From: Bosea vestrisii
GTDB lineage: Bacteria; Pseudomonadota; Alphaproteobacteria; Rhizobiales; Beijerinckiaceae
Length of the DNA stretch: 64,000 nt
Reading direction: 5' to 3'
NCBI RefSeq assembly: GCF_030144325.1
Contig: NZ_CP126307.1
Span: forward strand, 1,302,001 to 1,366,000
The position numbers and the translations under genes are program-made. Positions within the stretch are counted from its first letter, which is position 1; the number at the start of each line of letters is the position of its first letter. Shown one piece after another: positions 25,893 through 37,841 of the stretch. A model generated the notes under the pieces. It searched no databases. It saw only the letters and a program-made list of their open reading frames with translations, and was not told the DNA's origin.

Positions 25893-26243
25893 TCAGACTA
25901 TCAGCTTGGCGCGCGGTACCGAAGGATCGCGCCGCGCCGTCTCGATCACGGTGTCGAGCAGGCCTGGGAAACGCCGGTCGAATTCCTCGCGGCGGATGCT
26001 GAGATAGCGCACCGTCCCTTCAGCCCGCGACCGCGTGATCCCCGCCTCGCGCAATTTGGCAAAATGGTAGGAGAGCAGCGAGGGCGAGGCGAGCTCGGTG
26101 AAGGCGCCGCAGCGCGCCTTGTCGACCTCGTCGCAATCGGCGAGCGAGACCAGGATGCCGAGCCGGATCGGATCGCCCAGCGCCGCGAACACGTCGGCCG
26201 GCAGGACGTCCTCGATCTCCGGATGGAAGAGCTGCTGCTTCAT
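25893..26243 (-). CDS. ArsR family transcriptional regulator
   Basis: 116 residues. The helix-turn-helix is FAALGDPIRLGILVSLADCD ... LASPSLLSYHFAKLREAGI, with a wing at SRAEGTVRYLSI. Two cysteines (LADCDEV and ARCGAF) might sense a thiol-reactive ligand or metal. It is divergent from an MFS transporter at 26383, and two palindromes of the same kind lie between them (26283-26351), so it probably represses that transporter. Its stop is directly adjacent to the amidohydrolase stop (convergent, no gap). Confidence 0.9.
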   Translation of the reverse strand: MKQQLFHPEIEDVLPADVFAALGDPIRLGILVSLADCDEVDKARCGAFTELASPSLLSYHFAKLREAGITRSRAEGTVRYLSIRREEFDRRFPGLLDTVIETARRDPSVPRAKLIV

Positions 26244-26282
26244 GACCTCTCCGACTTAATTGACGCGGCGGCTCCTGACAAG

Positions 26283-26351
26283 TTTCAACGATCCTTGAAA
26301 TTAAGATTGACTCATGGTCGCCCGACGATCATGATTCAACGATCATTGAAA
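26283..26351. promoter_or_regulatory. Twin operators TTTCAA-N6-TTGAAA and promoter of MFS gene
   Basis: TTTCAACGATCCTTGAAA (26283-26300) and a near copy ATTCAACGATCATTGAAA (26334-26351) share the centre CGATC and are 51 bases apart. Between them TTGACT (26307-26312) and CATGAT (26330-26335), 17 bases apart, could be the MFS promoter, so a repressor at either site would block it. Confidence 0.75.
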
Positions 26352-26382
26352 TTGTCGGCAACTCCCCACGGAGCCCTCTGCC

Positions 26383-27594
26383 ATGGATATCCGTCTCCTC
26401 CTGCTGGCCGGCGGCGCCTTCGCCATCGGCACCGGCAGCCTCGTCATCACCGGCATCCTGCCCAATCTCGCTGCCGCCTTCGGCGTCAGCGTCGACACCG
26501 CCGGCCTGCTGATCTCGATCTTCGCCATCGCCTACGCCATCGGCTCGCCAGTGCTCTCGACGCTGTTCGGCAATCTCGACCGCAAGCTCGTGCTCGTCGG
26601 CTCGCTCACGGTCTTCACGCTCGCCAATCTCGTCGCCGCGTTCACCAGCGATTTCTCCTCGCTGATGCTGGCGCGCATCGTCATGGCGCTCGCTTCCGGC
26701 GTGTTCATGCCGGCAGCGAACGCCGTCGCGGTCGCGCTGGTGCCGCCCGAGCGCCGGGCTCGCGCCATCGCGCTCGTCACCGGTGGCATGACCGTCTCGC
26801 TGATTCTCGGCGTCCCACTCGGCACCGCCGTCGCCACGCTGGGCTGGCACTTCCCCTTCCTGGTTGTGGCGCTGTTCGGCGCGCTCGCGCTCGCCGGCCT
26901 GCTCTTCAAGATGCCAGCCGGACTGCCGCGCGGCGCCAATACGCTGGCCGAGCGGCTGCAGGTCGCGCGCCGCGGCGACGTCCTGCTGGCGCTCGGCACC
27001 ACCGCGCTTTGGACCACCGGCGCCTTCACCCTCTATACCTATGTTGCGCCCTTCCTCTCGGCCCATGCCGGCATCTCCGGCCATTGGCTGAGCGCGACGC
27101 TGGTCATCACCGGCATCGGCTCGGCGCTCGGCAACCAGCTCGGCGGCCAGGCCAGCGACCGCTTCGGCCCCGTGCCGACGCTGACCTTCGTGCTGACCCT
27201 GCTCGCAGCCTCGCTGGCCGCCGCCTCGCTCGTCGCGGTGACCTTGCCGCCAGCGGTCGCGATCTTCGTCCTGCCGGTGATCCTGATGATCTGGAGCGGC
27301 GCCGGCTGGGCCGGACATCCCTCGCAGATGTCGCGCCTCGCTGCGATGGCCCCGGATGCCGTCGTGGTCGCGCTCTCACTCAATGCCTCGGCGCTTTATG
27401 TCGGCATCGCCGCGGGTGCCGCACTCGGCCAGCAGGTGCTGCGCCATGGCGCCTCCTGGCAGCTCGGCTTCGTCGGAGCAGCCTGCGAGCTCGGCGCGCT
27501 CGCTTTGCTGCTGATCGCGACGCGGCGGCGCAAGGCGGCCATGCGTGATGCAGCCCGTGTCAGCGAAATCGCGATCGCCCCGCCGGTGCGCTGA
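26383..27594 (+). CDS. MFS transporter (drug/sugar efflux type)
   Basis: 403 residues with twelve predicted membrane helices. It opens GGAFAIGTGSLVITGILPNLA and has the motif A-like LSTLFGNLDRKLVLVGSL between helices 2 and 3, as in AraJ/PbuE-type exporters. A second motif follows helix 8 (GGQASDRFGPVPTL). It probably exports a small molecule sensed by the divergent ArsR regulator. Substrate unknown. Confidence 0.9.
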   Translation: MDIRLLLLAGGAFAIGTGSLVITGILPNLAAAFGVSVDTAGLLISIFAIAYAIGSPVLSTLFGNLDRKLVLVGSLTVFTLANLVAAFTSDFSSLMLARIVMALASGVFMPAANAVAVALVPPERRARAIALVTGGMTVSLILGVPLGTAVATLGWHFPFLVVALFGALALAGLLFKMPAGLPRGANTLAERLQVARRGDVLLALGTTALWTTGAFTLYTYVAPFLSAHAGISGHWLSATLVITGIGSALGNQLGGQASDRFGPVPTLTFVLTLLAASLAAASLVAVTLPPAVAIFVLPVILMIWSGAGWAGHPSQMSRLAAMAPDAVVVALSLNASALYVGIAAGAALGQQVLRHGASWQLGFVGAACELGALALLLIATRRRKAAMRDAARVSEIAIAPPVR

Positions 27595-27688
27595 GGCGTT
27601 CTCGTCACGAGCGAACCGAGCTTTCAGCCTGGGTGCAAGCCCGGCTGAGCGCCGTCTGGCGATGGCGGCTCGGCTCCGATGCAACGTC

Positions 27689-28831
27689 TCAGCGCGTCGG
27701 CACGGGCGCTGCGAAAGCCTGCTTCAGGCCTTTCGCAGCAAAGTCCTGAGCCCGCCTGGCGTCGTCGAGCACCGCATCCATTCCGAAGAACTCATGCGTC
27801 ACGCCTTCGCTGTTCTGGTAGCTGGTCTGGACGCCGGCGGCCTTGAGCTTCTCGGCCAGCAGCACACCGTCCGACATCAGCGGATCGATCTCGGCGGTGA
27901 TGATGGTCGCTGAAGGCAGGCCCTTGAGGTCGGCCATGGTGGTCAGGTTCAGCATCGGGCTCTTGGCGTCCTCGGGCTTCGCCAGAACCTTATCGATGAA
28001 CCAGCCCATCGCGCCCTTGGATAGCGGCATGGCGTTCTGGTTCGCCACATAGGACGGCGTCGTCATATCGGTGCCGGCAACAGGATAGACCAGCAGCATG
28101 TGCAGCGGCTTCTGCAGATTCTGATCGCGCGCCATGATGGCGACATTGGCCGCGAGGTTGCCGCCGGCGCTTTCGCCCGCAAGCGCGACACGCGCTGGAT
28201 CGCCGCCGAATTGCCCTGCGTTCGCCAGCACCCATTTGTAGGCCGCGAACGAATCCTCATGCGCGGCCGGGAATTTGTGCTCCGGCGCGTGGCGGTATTC
28301 GACGCTGGCGACGATCGCACCGGTCTTCTTGGCGAGTGCCATGGCCGAGGCTTCATAGGTGTCGATGTCGGCGATGACCCAGCCGCCGCCGTGATAATAG
28401 ACCACGACCGGCAGCGGGCCGGCGCCCGCGCCGTCCGGCGTGTAGATCCGGATCGGTTGCGTGCCGCCGGCGATTGGATAGGTCATATCCTTCTTGGCGA
28501 CCTTCATCGCCGCCATCAGCGCCATCGGGTCCTTGCCCTGGTCCTTCAAGACGGCCTTGACTGCGTCGGCCGGGGTCGGTTGGGCGCGGGCTTCGTCGAC
28601 GCTGCGCGACTCGATCGGCTTTGCGCCAAGTTCGTGAAGCTTTTTCAAAACGAGGACCATGTCCTCCTTGTCGGCGCGCTTCATCGTGCCGCTATCGGGC
28701 GCTTCCGCCAGCGCATTGGCGGCCATCCTCGCGGGTGCTGGCGCCTGCGCGAACGCGACGGGCGCGGCAAACAGCGCGACACCGGCTAAAAGACGGGCCG
28801 CCAGCGCAGAAGAGCGAATTACGGTTTTCAT
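27689..28831 (-). CDS. Secreted alpha/beta hydrolase, HSL-type esterase
   Basis: 380 residues from the ATG at 28831. Residues 1-29 are a signal peptide (ending VAFAQA). The catalytic domain shows the oxyanion motif YYHGGGWVIAD, the nucleophile elbow LAGESAGGNLA, and the later acid and histidine in TAEIDPLMSDG and GVTHEFFGM, the triad of hormone-sensitive-lipase-like carboxylesterases. The open frame extends to 28921 but those residues lack similarity. An N-terminal helical stretch (about 40-100) may be a cap. It would hydrolyse short-chain esters in the periplasm or outside. The gene upstream on the same strand encodes a DUF4142 protein. Confidence 0.9.
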   Translation of the reverse strand: MKTVIRSSALAARLLAGVALFAAPVAFAQAPAPARMAANALAEAPDSGTMKRADKEDMVLVLKKLHELGAKPIESRSVDEARAQPTPADAVKAVLKDQGKDPMALMAAMKVAKKDMTYPIAGGTQPIRIYTPDGAGAGPLPVVVYYHGGGWVIADIDTYEASAMALAKKTGAIVASVEYRHAPEHKFPAAHEDSFAAYKWVLANAGQFGGDPARVALAGESAGGNLAANVAIMARDQNLQKPLHMLLVYPVAGTDMTTPSYVANQNAMPLSKGAMGWFIDKVLAKPEDAKSPMLNLTTMADLKGLPSATIITAEIDPLMSDGVLLAEKLKAAGVQTSYQNSEGVTHEFFGMDAVLDDARRAQDFAAKGLKQAFAAPVPTR

Positions 28832-28933
28832 GATGATCTTTCTGTCATTGCAGGAGGGGTCCGGCGTGCGCCGGTGCTCGATCTGAAAGGCCGCGCGAAA
28901 CCCTCGGCTGTCGCGCGGCATGAATCCGAGAAC

Positions 28934-29494
28934 TCAGGCTCTGAGTTCGCCGGCGATGCGCTTGCACATCGCGACATGCTCCTTGAACGCGCCGAGCATC
29001 AGCGCGCCGAGATGGCGGCCCTGCTTCTCGGCCGGATCGCTCGCGCCGGCGGAATTGTGGAGATAGGCGTCGGCAAGATCGCGCAGCTGCTCATGATTCG
29101 TCAGCTGGAAGGCGATGTATTCGCGGTCGAAGGAAGCGCCTTTGGCGGCAGCCTTCATCGTCTCGATCACGGCCATGCCGGCGGCGTCCATCTTGGGCGC
29201 TGTCGTGCCGATGTCCTTGAGGACCATGTTGACCCCGACGGCCTCGCCGAGTTCGAAGCCGGCGAATTCGAGCGCGTTCTTGTTCGTCGTCATCTCGACG
29301 GCCATGGCGGAGGTGGCCAGCGACATCTCGGCTCGGCCGATCACGCCGGCGTAATACTGCGCGGCGGTCTTCACCTCCGCCAGATTCGTCGCCGCCATCG
29401 CGGGCATGGCCGCGCCGCGGCTTTGGGACCGTGCGAGGGTCGCATGGAGAGTTCCGGCGAATGCGATGCCGGTCAAAACGGAGCGTCTGTTCAT
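28934..29494 (-). CDS. DUF4142 family exported protein
   Basis: 186 residues. It begins MNRRSVLTGIAFAGTL, a twin-arginine-like signal (NRRSVLTG), and the mature part is helical with AEMSLATSAMAVEMTTNK, EFAGFELGEAVGVN and FDREYIAFQLTNHEQLRDL, the DUF4142 ferritin-like pattern. Function unknown; these are found in periplasm and spore or stress contexts. It precedes the secreted esterase on the same strand with a 102-base gap. Confidence 0.85.
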   Translation of the reverse strand: MNRRSVLTGIAFAGTLHATLARSQSRGAAMPAMAATNLAEVKTAAQYYAGVIGRAEMSLATSAMAVEMTTNKNALEFAGFELGEAVGVNMVLKDIGTTAPKMDAAGMAVIETMKAAAKGASFDREYIAFQLTNHEQLRDLADAYLHNSAGASDPAEKQGRHLGALMLGAFKEHVAMCKRIAGELRA

Positions 29495-29708
29495 GGTGGC
29501 GTCTTTCGGGCTTGGAGCATCGTGGTGACGATACTGGGAAACGAGCCCCCCGGCCGTTCAGTCGCAGGCGAAATAATTGCCGCACATCTTGGCCAATGCG
29601 CGCGATAACATGATGAATTGCATCAAGCTCACGGCCGTCAACTAAGGAAAATCTGATTTGGTTCCGCAAGGGGACACGAGCCACACGGAAACTTGATACG
29701 ACTTTTCG
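29495..29708. other. Intergenic region downstream of the Irr-like remnant
   Basis: It should hold the rest of an Irr gene reading toward DUF4142, but no frame matches Irr after 29709. I see no other gene here; it is presumably the promoter region of the DUF4142 gene and degraded sequence. Confidence 0.4.
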
Positions 29709-29852
29709 TCAGGATACTTTTCTGGACCCGGAGAGCGCGCGCCCGAGCGCGAGGCGCTGGCGGGTCGGCCGCAAGCCGGCGCCCTTCAGGATCGAACGCA
29801 CTTCGCAGAGCGGAGCCAAAGGGGGCGCCGTGACCAAAGCAGTCGCTCGCAT
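29709..29852 (-). pseudogene. Truncated Irr-like (Fur family) regulator, N-terminal fragment
   Basis: From an ATG at 29852 with AAGGAG 8 bases upstream, the frame gives 47 residues: VRSILKGAGLRPTRQRLALG is the start of the Fur-family DNA-binding domain, closest to the rhizobial iron response regulator Irr (GLRPTRQRVALGWLLFG in typical members). After LGRAL the sequence departs and stops at 29709, so the recognition helix, dimer domain and metal sites are all missing. Promoter and ribosome binding site are intact, so the fragment may be expressed. It looks like a 3'-deleted duplicate; a functional irr presumably lies elsewhere. Confidence 0.75.
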
Positions 29853-29892
29853 GTCTCGTACTCCTTCAACCTTCTCGCTTGGCCATTTCTCC

Positions 29893-29921
29893 ATTATAAT
29901 TGCAACTAGTTTGCATTAGCA
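29893..29921 (-). promoter_or_regulatory. Promoter with embedded palindrome before the Irr-like remnant
   Basis: On the minus strand TGCTAA (29916-29921), 17 bases and a perfect TATAAT (29893-29898) form a promoter. The spacer contains TGCAAACTAGTTGCA (29901-29915) with TGCAA/TTGCA arms, a placement that lets a repressor occlude polymerase. The form resembles Fur/Mur-type operators of alphaproteobacteria, but this is inference. Confidence 0.6.
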
Positions 29922-29965
29922 GTATCATTACCCAGGCTTGAGCGACCACGCGGCGTGTGCCGAAC

Positions 29966-31027
29966 TCAGGCCCTCACCTCGAACACCATGTTGAACGGCG
30001 TCTCGGTCGCGCGGCGGAAGCGGGAGAAGCCGGCGTCGAGCGCAACCTTGCGCAAACGGAACTCTCCGGCCTGGGCCCCGAGTCCCAATCCGACCTCCTG
30101 CGCCATCGAGGCCGGCGTACAGATCATCGTCGACGCGCCGTAGAAGATCCGGCCGACCGGGTTGATGTTCTGCTTGAGATTGTCGTGGGCGAAGGGCTCG
30201 ACGATCATCCAGGTGCCGTCCTCGGCCAGCGTCTCCCTGACATGGCGGCCGGCTCCGACCGGGTCCCCCATGTCGTGCAGGCAATCGAACATGGCGACGA
30301 GATCGTAACTCGCGGCCGGGAAGTCCTTGGCGCTGGCCCGTTCGAAGACGATGCGATCGCCGACGCCGGCCTTCTCCGCCGCCTCCCTACCCTTCTCGAT
30401 CGAGGGGCCGTGGTAATCGAAGGCATAGAAGCGCGATTTCGGATAGGCCTGCGCCATCAGGATGGTCGAGGCGCCATGGCCGCAGCCGACATCGGCGACC
30501 ACGGCTCCCGCCTCGAGCTTGGCCTTGACGCCGTCGAGCGCCGGAATCCAGCTGTTCACGAGGTTGGTGTTGTAGCCCGGCCGGAAGAAGCGCTCGGTGC
30601 CGCGGAACAGGCAGTTGCTGTGCTCGTGCCAGCCGAGCCCGGCGCCGGTCCTGAAGGCCTCCTCGACCTTGGGCTCGTCGACCCACATGGATTGGACGAT
30701 CTCGAAGGCGCCGGCGAAGAAGGCCGGGCTGCCCTCTTCGGCGAAGGCCATGGCCTGCTCCGGCGACAGGCTGAAACTGTCGCTCCCCTCGTCATACTGG
30801 ACGTACTCGGCAGCGGCCTGAGCCGAGAGCCATTCGCGGACATAGCGCTCCTTCAAGCCGGTCCTGCCGGCGAGTTCCGCCGCCGTGACGGACTCGCCAT
30901 CGGCCATGGCCCGGTAGAGGCCGAGCTGGTCGCCGAGCACGATGAGGGAGCCCGTGACGCAGGCTCCGACATCTCCGACGAGACGTCCCACCAAGGCATC
31001 GAGCTTTTGCGGATCGGATTGACGCAT
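29966..31027 (-). CDS. SAM-dependent methyltransferase with winged-helix dimerisation domain
   Basis: 353 residues from the ATG at 31027, which has GAGGAG 8 bases upstream. The N-terminal 90 residues look like the winged-helix dimerisation domain of small-molecule methyltransferases (SVTAAELAGRTGLKERYVREWL). The catalytic part has VVADVGCGHGASTILMAQAY as SAM motif I, YAFDYHGPSIEKG next, and MFDCLHDMGDPVGAGRHV, where the histidine after CL is typical of O-methyltransferases. Substrate unknown. It is divergent from carB with 280 bases between. Confidence 0.88.
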   Translation of the reverse strand: MRQSDPQKLDALVGRLVGDVGACVTGSLIVLGDQLGLYRAMADGESVTAAELAGRTGLKERYVREWLSAQAAAEYVQYDEGSDSFSLSPEQAMAFAEEGSPAFFAGAFEIVQSMWVDEPKVEEAFRTGAGLGWHEHSNCLFRGTERFFRPGYNTNLVNSWIPALDGVKAKLEAGAVVADVGCGHGASTILMAQAYPKSRFYAFDYHGPSIEKGREAAEKAGVGDRIVFERASAKDFPAASYDLVAMFDCLHDMGDPVGAGRHVRETLAEDGTWMIVEPFAHDNLKQNINPVGRIFYGASTMICTPASMAQEVGLGLGAQAGEFRLRKVALDAGFSRFRRATETPFNMVFEVRA

Positions 31028-31307
31028 GGCCAGGCTCCTCTGGTTGGGGAGGGCGTGGCCGGAATCCGACGCGAACCGGCTCGACGCCATCGCAGCGGCC
31101 GATGCTATACCCCGCATGGCAACGCTCAACTGCGCAAAGGGAGAAACTCGCCACCTGTGCGCGCATGACAGGAAGAAGCGCTTTCCGCTTCCCCCCGCCG
31201 CCTCCCACGTCTATAGCGAGCGCCTAGCATTCATCTTTGGCGCTCGCTGGCTTCCGCTCCTTTCGAACGGAGGGGCCGTGCGCGCCCGCACGGAACCGGT
31301 CGAGACC

Positions 31308-34640
<3,333 letters not shown>

Positions 34641-34739
34641 TCGGCCGCGCGGCGAAATAGTTTTCTGACGATCGGAGCGATGCGGGCGCGTCGGCCATTG
34701 CCGGCGCGCGTATTCGTTTTTTATAACTGGGACGGGACG

Positions 34740-35213
34740 ATGGAAAAGGTTCCTATGACGGCGGGTGGCTTCGCCGCCCTCGAGGTCGAATTGAAGCAGC
34801 GTCAGCAGGTCGAGCGCCCGCGCATCATCCAGGCGATCTCCGAAGCGCGCGCGCTGGGCGACCTCTCGGAGAATGCCGAGTATCATGCCGCCAAGGAAGC
34901 CCAGTCGCTGAACGAGGGCCGCGTCATGGAGCTCGAATCGCTGATCGGCCGCGCCGACATCATCGATGTCAGCAAGCTCGGCGGCGACACGATCAAGTTT
35001 GGCGCCACCGTCAAGCTGATCGACGACGACACCGAGGAAGAGAAGCTCTACCAGATCGTCGGCGAGCCGGAATCGGACGTGAAGTCCGGCAAGGTCTCGA
35101 TCGGCTCGCCGATCGCGCGCGCTTTGATCGGCAAGAAGGTCGGCGATTCCGTCCACGTCAACACGCCTGGCGGCGGCAAGTCCTATGAGGTCGTCAGCGT
35201 CGCCTTCCGCTGA
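34740..35213 (+). CDS. greA: Transcription elongation factor GreA
   Basis: 157 residues, normal for the family. The N-terminal coiled coil holds RPRIIQAISEARALGDLSENAEYHAAKE, with the acidic tip residues that reach the polymerase active site, and the C-terminal FKBP-like domain ends in SYEVVSV. It rescues backtracked RNA polymerase by stimulating transcript cleavage. The start MEKVPMTAGG is the conserved one (GGGACG upstream). It follows carB by 99 bases, the order common in Rhizobiales. Confidence 0.97.
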   Translation: MEKVPMTAGGFAALEVELKQRQQVERPRIIQAISEARALGDLSENAEYHAAKEAQSLNEGRVMELESLIGRADIIDVSKLGGDTIKFGATVKLIDDDTEEEKLYQIVGEPESDVKSGKVSIGSPIARALIGKKVGDSVHVNTPGGGKSYEVVSVAFR

Positions 35214-35280
35214 CGGCACCGCTTGGCCAGACCGGCGGCAGTCCCTACATTGAGGGCCTGACTGCCGCCGGAGACCACCC

Positions 35281-35762
35281 ATGACCACGCGCCGCGCATT
35301 TCTCACCGGGTCCGCCGTGCTTGCCGCCGGCGGGCTCGCTTCGCTTCCGGCCCGGGCGCAAGGCATCGCCATCGGCGGGATCCGCGTCGATGCGCGACGC
35401 CTTGGCCCGCAGGGCTGGGGCGAAAACGCCCCCGGATCGCGCGCGCCATGGAGCAGGAACTCGCACGCCAGCTCGCACCGTTGCGCCAGCGCGGCGGCCC
35501 CACGCTTCATGTCACGCTGCAAGGCCTTTGGCTCGCCAGCTCGGCCGGCACCGGCGGCGCCGGCGATGGCGGCGACAACGACAATATGGACAGCGTCGCC
35601 GAGGTGATCGACCGCGGCCGCGTGCTCTTCAGCCGCGATATCCGCTCGATGCTGCTCTCCTCCTCCGGCGGCGCCTGGTACCGGCCCGATGTCGATCAAT
35701 ACCGCGTCACGGCCCTGCTCGAGAACAACGCCCAGTGGATCAAGCGCTATCTCGGCGCTTGA
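35281..35762 (+). pseudogene. Exported protein of unknown function, frameshifted in a C run
   Basis: The N terminus MTTRRAFLTGSAVLAAGGLA carries a twin-arginine-like motif (TRRAFLT) and a hydrophobic core ending at ARAQG. The frame then runs out of similarity at a run of five Cs (about 35428-35434); adding one C joins it to the frame that gives RIARAMEQELARQLAPLRQR and ends at 35762 with SSSGGAWYRPDVDQYRV and NNAQWIKRYLGA. The repaired protein is about 160 residues and is paralogous to the lipoprotein immediately downstream. Function unknown. A base-call error in the homopolymer is the likeliest cause of the break. Confidence 0.8.
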
Positions 35763-35766
35763 CGCC

Positions 35767-36246
35767 ATGCTCCTCGCACGCCGGATCGTCCTGACAGGCC
35801 TAGCCGCTACGTTGCTGGCAGGTTGCCGGACGACGTCTCAAACCGCTCCACCTGTCGCAATCCAGACGATTCGCGTCGACACTGCGCCCCTGGCGGCCAA
35901 AGGCCAGAGCGCCACCGCGGCACTGATCAAGCCGATGCTGGAGCGCGAGCTCGCCAGCCTTCGCACGACCGACAGCAGACGCGGCGCGATCCTGCAGGTC
36001 ACGGTCACCGGCCTTTATCTGACGAGCTATGCCGGTGGCGCGGCGGCGACGCTCGGCAATGACACGCTGGAAAGCGAGGCCGTGCTTATCGGTTCAGATG
36101 GCCGCGAGATCGCCCGCTACCCGATCCTCGCCATCATGGCTCCGAGCTCCGGCGGGGCGTGGTACCGCCCGGACGTCAACCAGCGCCGGGTCGAGGCGCT
36201 CGTTGCAAGCAACGCCCAATGGATCAGGCGCGCGGTCGGTGGCTGA
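35767..36246 (+). CDS. Lipoprotein of unknown function, paralogue of upstream gene
   Basis: 159 residues. It starts MLLARRIVLTGLAATLLAGC, a signal with lipobox LAGC, so the mature protein is lipid-anchored at cysteine 20. The mature domain has IQTIRVDTAPLAAKGQSATA near its start and SSGGAWYRPDVNQRRV with SNAQWIRR at its end, matching the upstream protein. The ATG is 4 bases after the upstream stop, so they are co-expressed. The pair may form a complex with one soluble and one anchored member; that is inference. Convergent with the lrp-like gene. Confidence 0.82.
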   Translation: MLLARRIVLTGLAATLLAGCRTTSQTAPPVAIQTIRVDTAPLAAKGQSATAALIKPMLERELASLRTTDSRRGAILQVTVTGLYLTSYAGGAAATLGNDTLESEAVLIGSDGREIARYPILAIMAPSSGGAWYRPDVNQRRVEALVASNAQWIRRAVGG

Positions 36247-36255
36247 ACGAGCGTC

Positions 36256-36717
36256 CTAAAGCGGCGCGATCGGCTCGTCCTTGACCCGGTCGAGCGCCAG
36301 CGCCGTGCGGACATTGCGCACATTCGGCAGCGCCGTCAGGTCGGCGACGAAATCCTGGAAGGCCTTCAGATCGGTCGCGACGCATTTCAGGATGAAGTCG
36401 ATGTCGCCCGACAGCGTCCAGCATTCGCGCACCAGCGACCATTCGCGGATCCGCTGCTGAAAGATGGCGAGATCGGCCTCGGCCTGGCTGGCGAGATGGA
36501 CGAAGGCGAAGCACACCACCTCGATGCCGAGCTTTCGCTCGTCGAGCAGCGCCCGATAACCGGTGATGACGCCCGCCTCCTCCAGCGCACGCACGCGCCT
36601 CAGGCAGGGCGGCGGCGAGATGCCGACCCGGCTCGAGAGCTCGACATTGGTCATGCGCCCGTCGCTCTGCAGCTCCGTCAGGATACGGAGATCGATCTCG
36701 TCGAGTTTGGCGCGCAC
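36256..36717 (-). CDS. Lrp/AsnC family transcriptional regulator
   Basis: 153 residues with a GTG start at 36717, chosen because AGGAGG lies 5 bases upstream; the longer frame to 36789 lacks family similarity. The helix-turn-helix is DLRILTELQSDGRMTNVELS with RVGISPPPCLRRVRALEEAG, and the RAM ligand domain follows (VCFAFVHLAS ... SGDIDFILKCVATDLKAF). It likely senses an amino acid. Transcribed divergently from the ELM1-like gene. Confidence 0.92.
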   Translation of the reverse strand: MRAKLDEIDLRILTELQSDGRMTNVELSSRVGISPPPCLRRVRALEEAGVITGYRALLDERKLGIEVVCFAFVHLASQAEADLAIFQQRIREWSLVRECWTLSGDIDFILKCVATDLKAFQDFVADLTALPNVRNVRTALALDRVKDEPIAPL

Positions 36718-36806
36718 AAATCCTCCTGAAAATGGAACGCGCTGGTGTAGACGGGCCGCTGACGCGATACAAGGCGTCGACCACGTCAAACCCGGGCCAG
36801 CCGACC

Positions 36807-37790
36807 GTGCCGCCAGAATCGACGCCTTCCCTCTGGGTGCTGACCGACGGCAAGGCCGGCGACGAGGTGCAATGCCTCGGCGTCGCCGAGCGCCTGGGTG
36901 TCGCTCCCGAGCTTCGCCGGATCAATCCCGGCCGGCCTTGGAGCTGGCTGATGCCGCGCGGGCCGATCGATCCGCGCGAGGCCCCGGACCGGCCCGGCAG
37001 CCCGATCCGCCCACCCTTCCCCGACATCGCCATTGCCTCGGGCCGGCGCGCCGTCGCCTATCTCCGCGCCGTCAAGAAGGCCTCGAACGGCGCGACCTTC
37101 ACCGTCTTCCTGAAAGACCCGCGCATCGGCCCCGACGCTGCCGACCTGATCTGGGTCTCCGAGCATGACCGCCTGCGCGGCGAGAACGTGCTTGTGACGA
37201 TCACCTCGCCTCATCGGCTCGCGCCGGAAGCCCTCGCTACTGCCCGCGCCGCGCCACCACCCGAGCTCGCTGCCCTGCCGTCGCCTCGCGCGGCCGTGCT
37301 CGTCGGCGGCGACAGCCGCCACCACCGCTTCCGGCCGGACGATATCGAACGCTTCGCGCGCGAGCTCGACACACTCGCCGCCTCCGGCGTCGCCTTGATG
37401 GGCTCGCGCTCGCGCCGGACCCCGCCGGCGCTCGACGCCGCCATCGCCGAGGTCTTCCGCCGCCATGGCGGCTGGTGGTGGGATGGCAGCGGCGACAATC
37501 CCTATGTGCCACTGCTCGCCAATGCCGACGCCATCGTCGCGACCGCCGATTCGACCAACATGATCGGCGAGGCGGCCGCCACCGGCGCGCCCATCCTGGT
37601 GTTCGAGCCGCATGGCGGCCACGGCAAGCTGGCGAAGTTCCTGGAGGCACTGAAACGCCACGGCGCTGTGCATCACTTCCAGGGCAAGCTTGAAGGCTCC
37701 CGCTACGAGCCGCTAGATTCGACCGGAACGATCGCTGCGGCCGTGCTCGAGGGCTGGCGGCATCACAAGGCTGCAACGGGGCTGGACTGA
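36807..37790 (+). CDS. Mitochondrial fission ELM1 family protein
   Basis: About 327 residues from a GTG at 36807 (the frame also offers an ATG at 36732, but that would leave only 14 bases to the divergent lrp-like start and no promoter room). The family is recognised from SLWVLTDGKAGDEVQCLGVAERL at the start, VLVGGDSRHHRF in the middle, and ADSTNMIGEAAATGAPILVFEP with PHGGHGKLAKF near the end. It resembles GT-B glycosyltransferase folds; named for a plant protein of mitochondrial division, its bacterial role is unknown but is often placed with envelope genes. Confidence 0.85.
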   Translation: MPPESTPSLWVLTDGKAGDEVQCLGVAERLGVAPELRRINPGRPWSWLMPRGPIDPREAPDRPGSPIRPPFPDIAIASGRRAVAYLRAVKKASNGATFTVFLKDPRIGPDAADLIWVSEHDRLRGENVLVTITSPHRLAPEALATARAAPPPELAALPSPRAAVLVGGDSRHHRFRPDDIERFARELDTLAASGVALMGSRSRRTPPALDAAIAEVFRRHGGWWWDGSGDNPYVPLLANADAIVATADSTNMIGEAAATGAPILVFEPHGGHGKLAKFLEALKRHGAVHHFQGKLEGSRYEPLDSTGTIAAAVLEGWRHHKAATGLD

Positions 37791-37841
37791 AGCCACTCCC
37801 ATACCGATATCTCCGGCTCGTACCGGCTCAGGAACCAGATA

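Noticed and set aside
26064..27548. Plus-strand frame of 494 codons overlapping the MFS gene
   Set aside because: Shadow frame of the MFS transporter with arginine- and histidine-rich low-complexity sequence.
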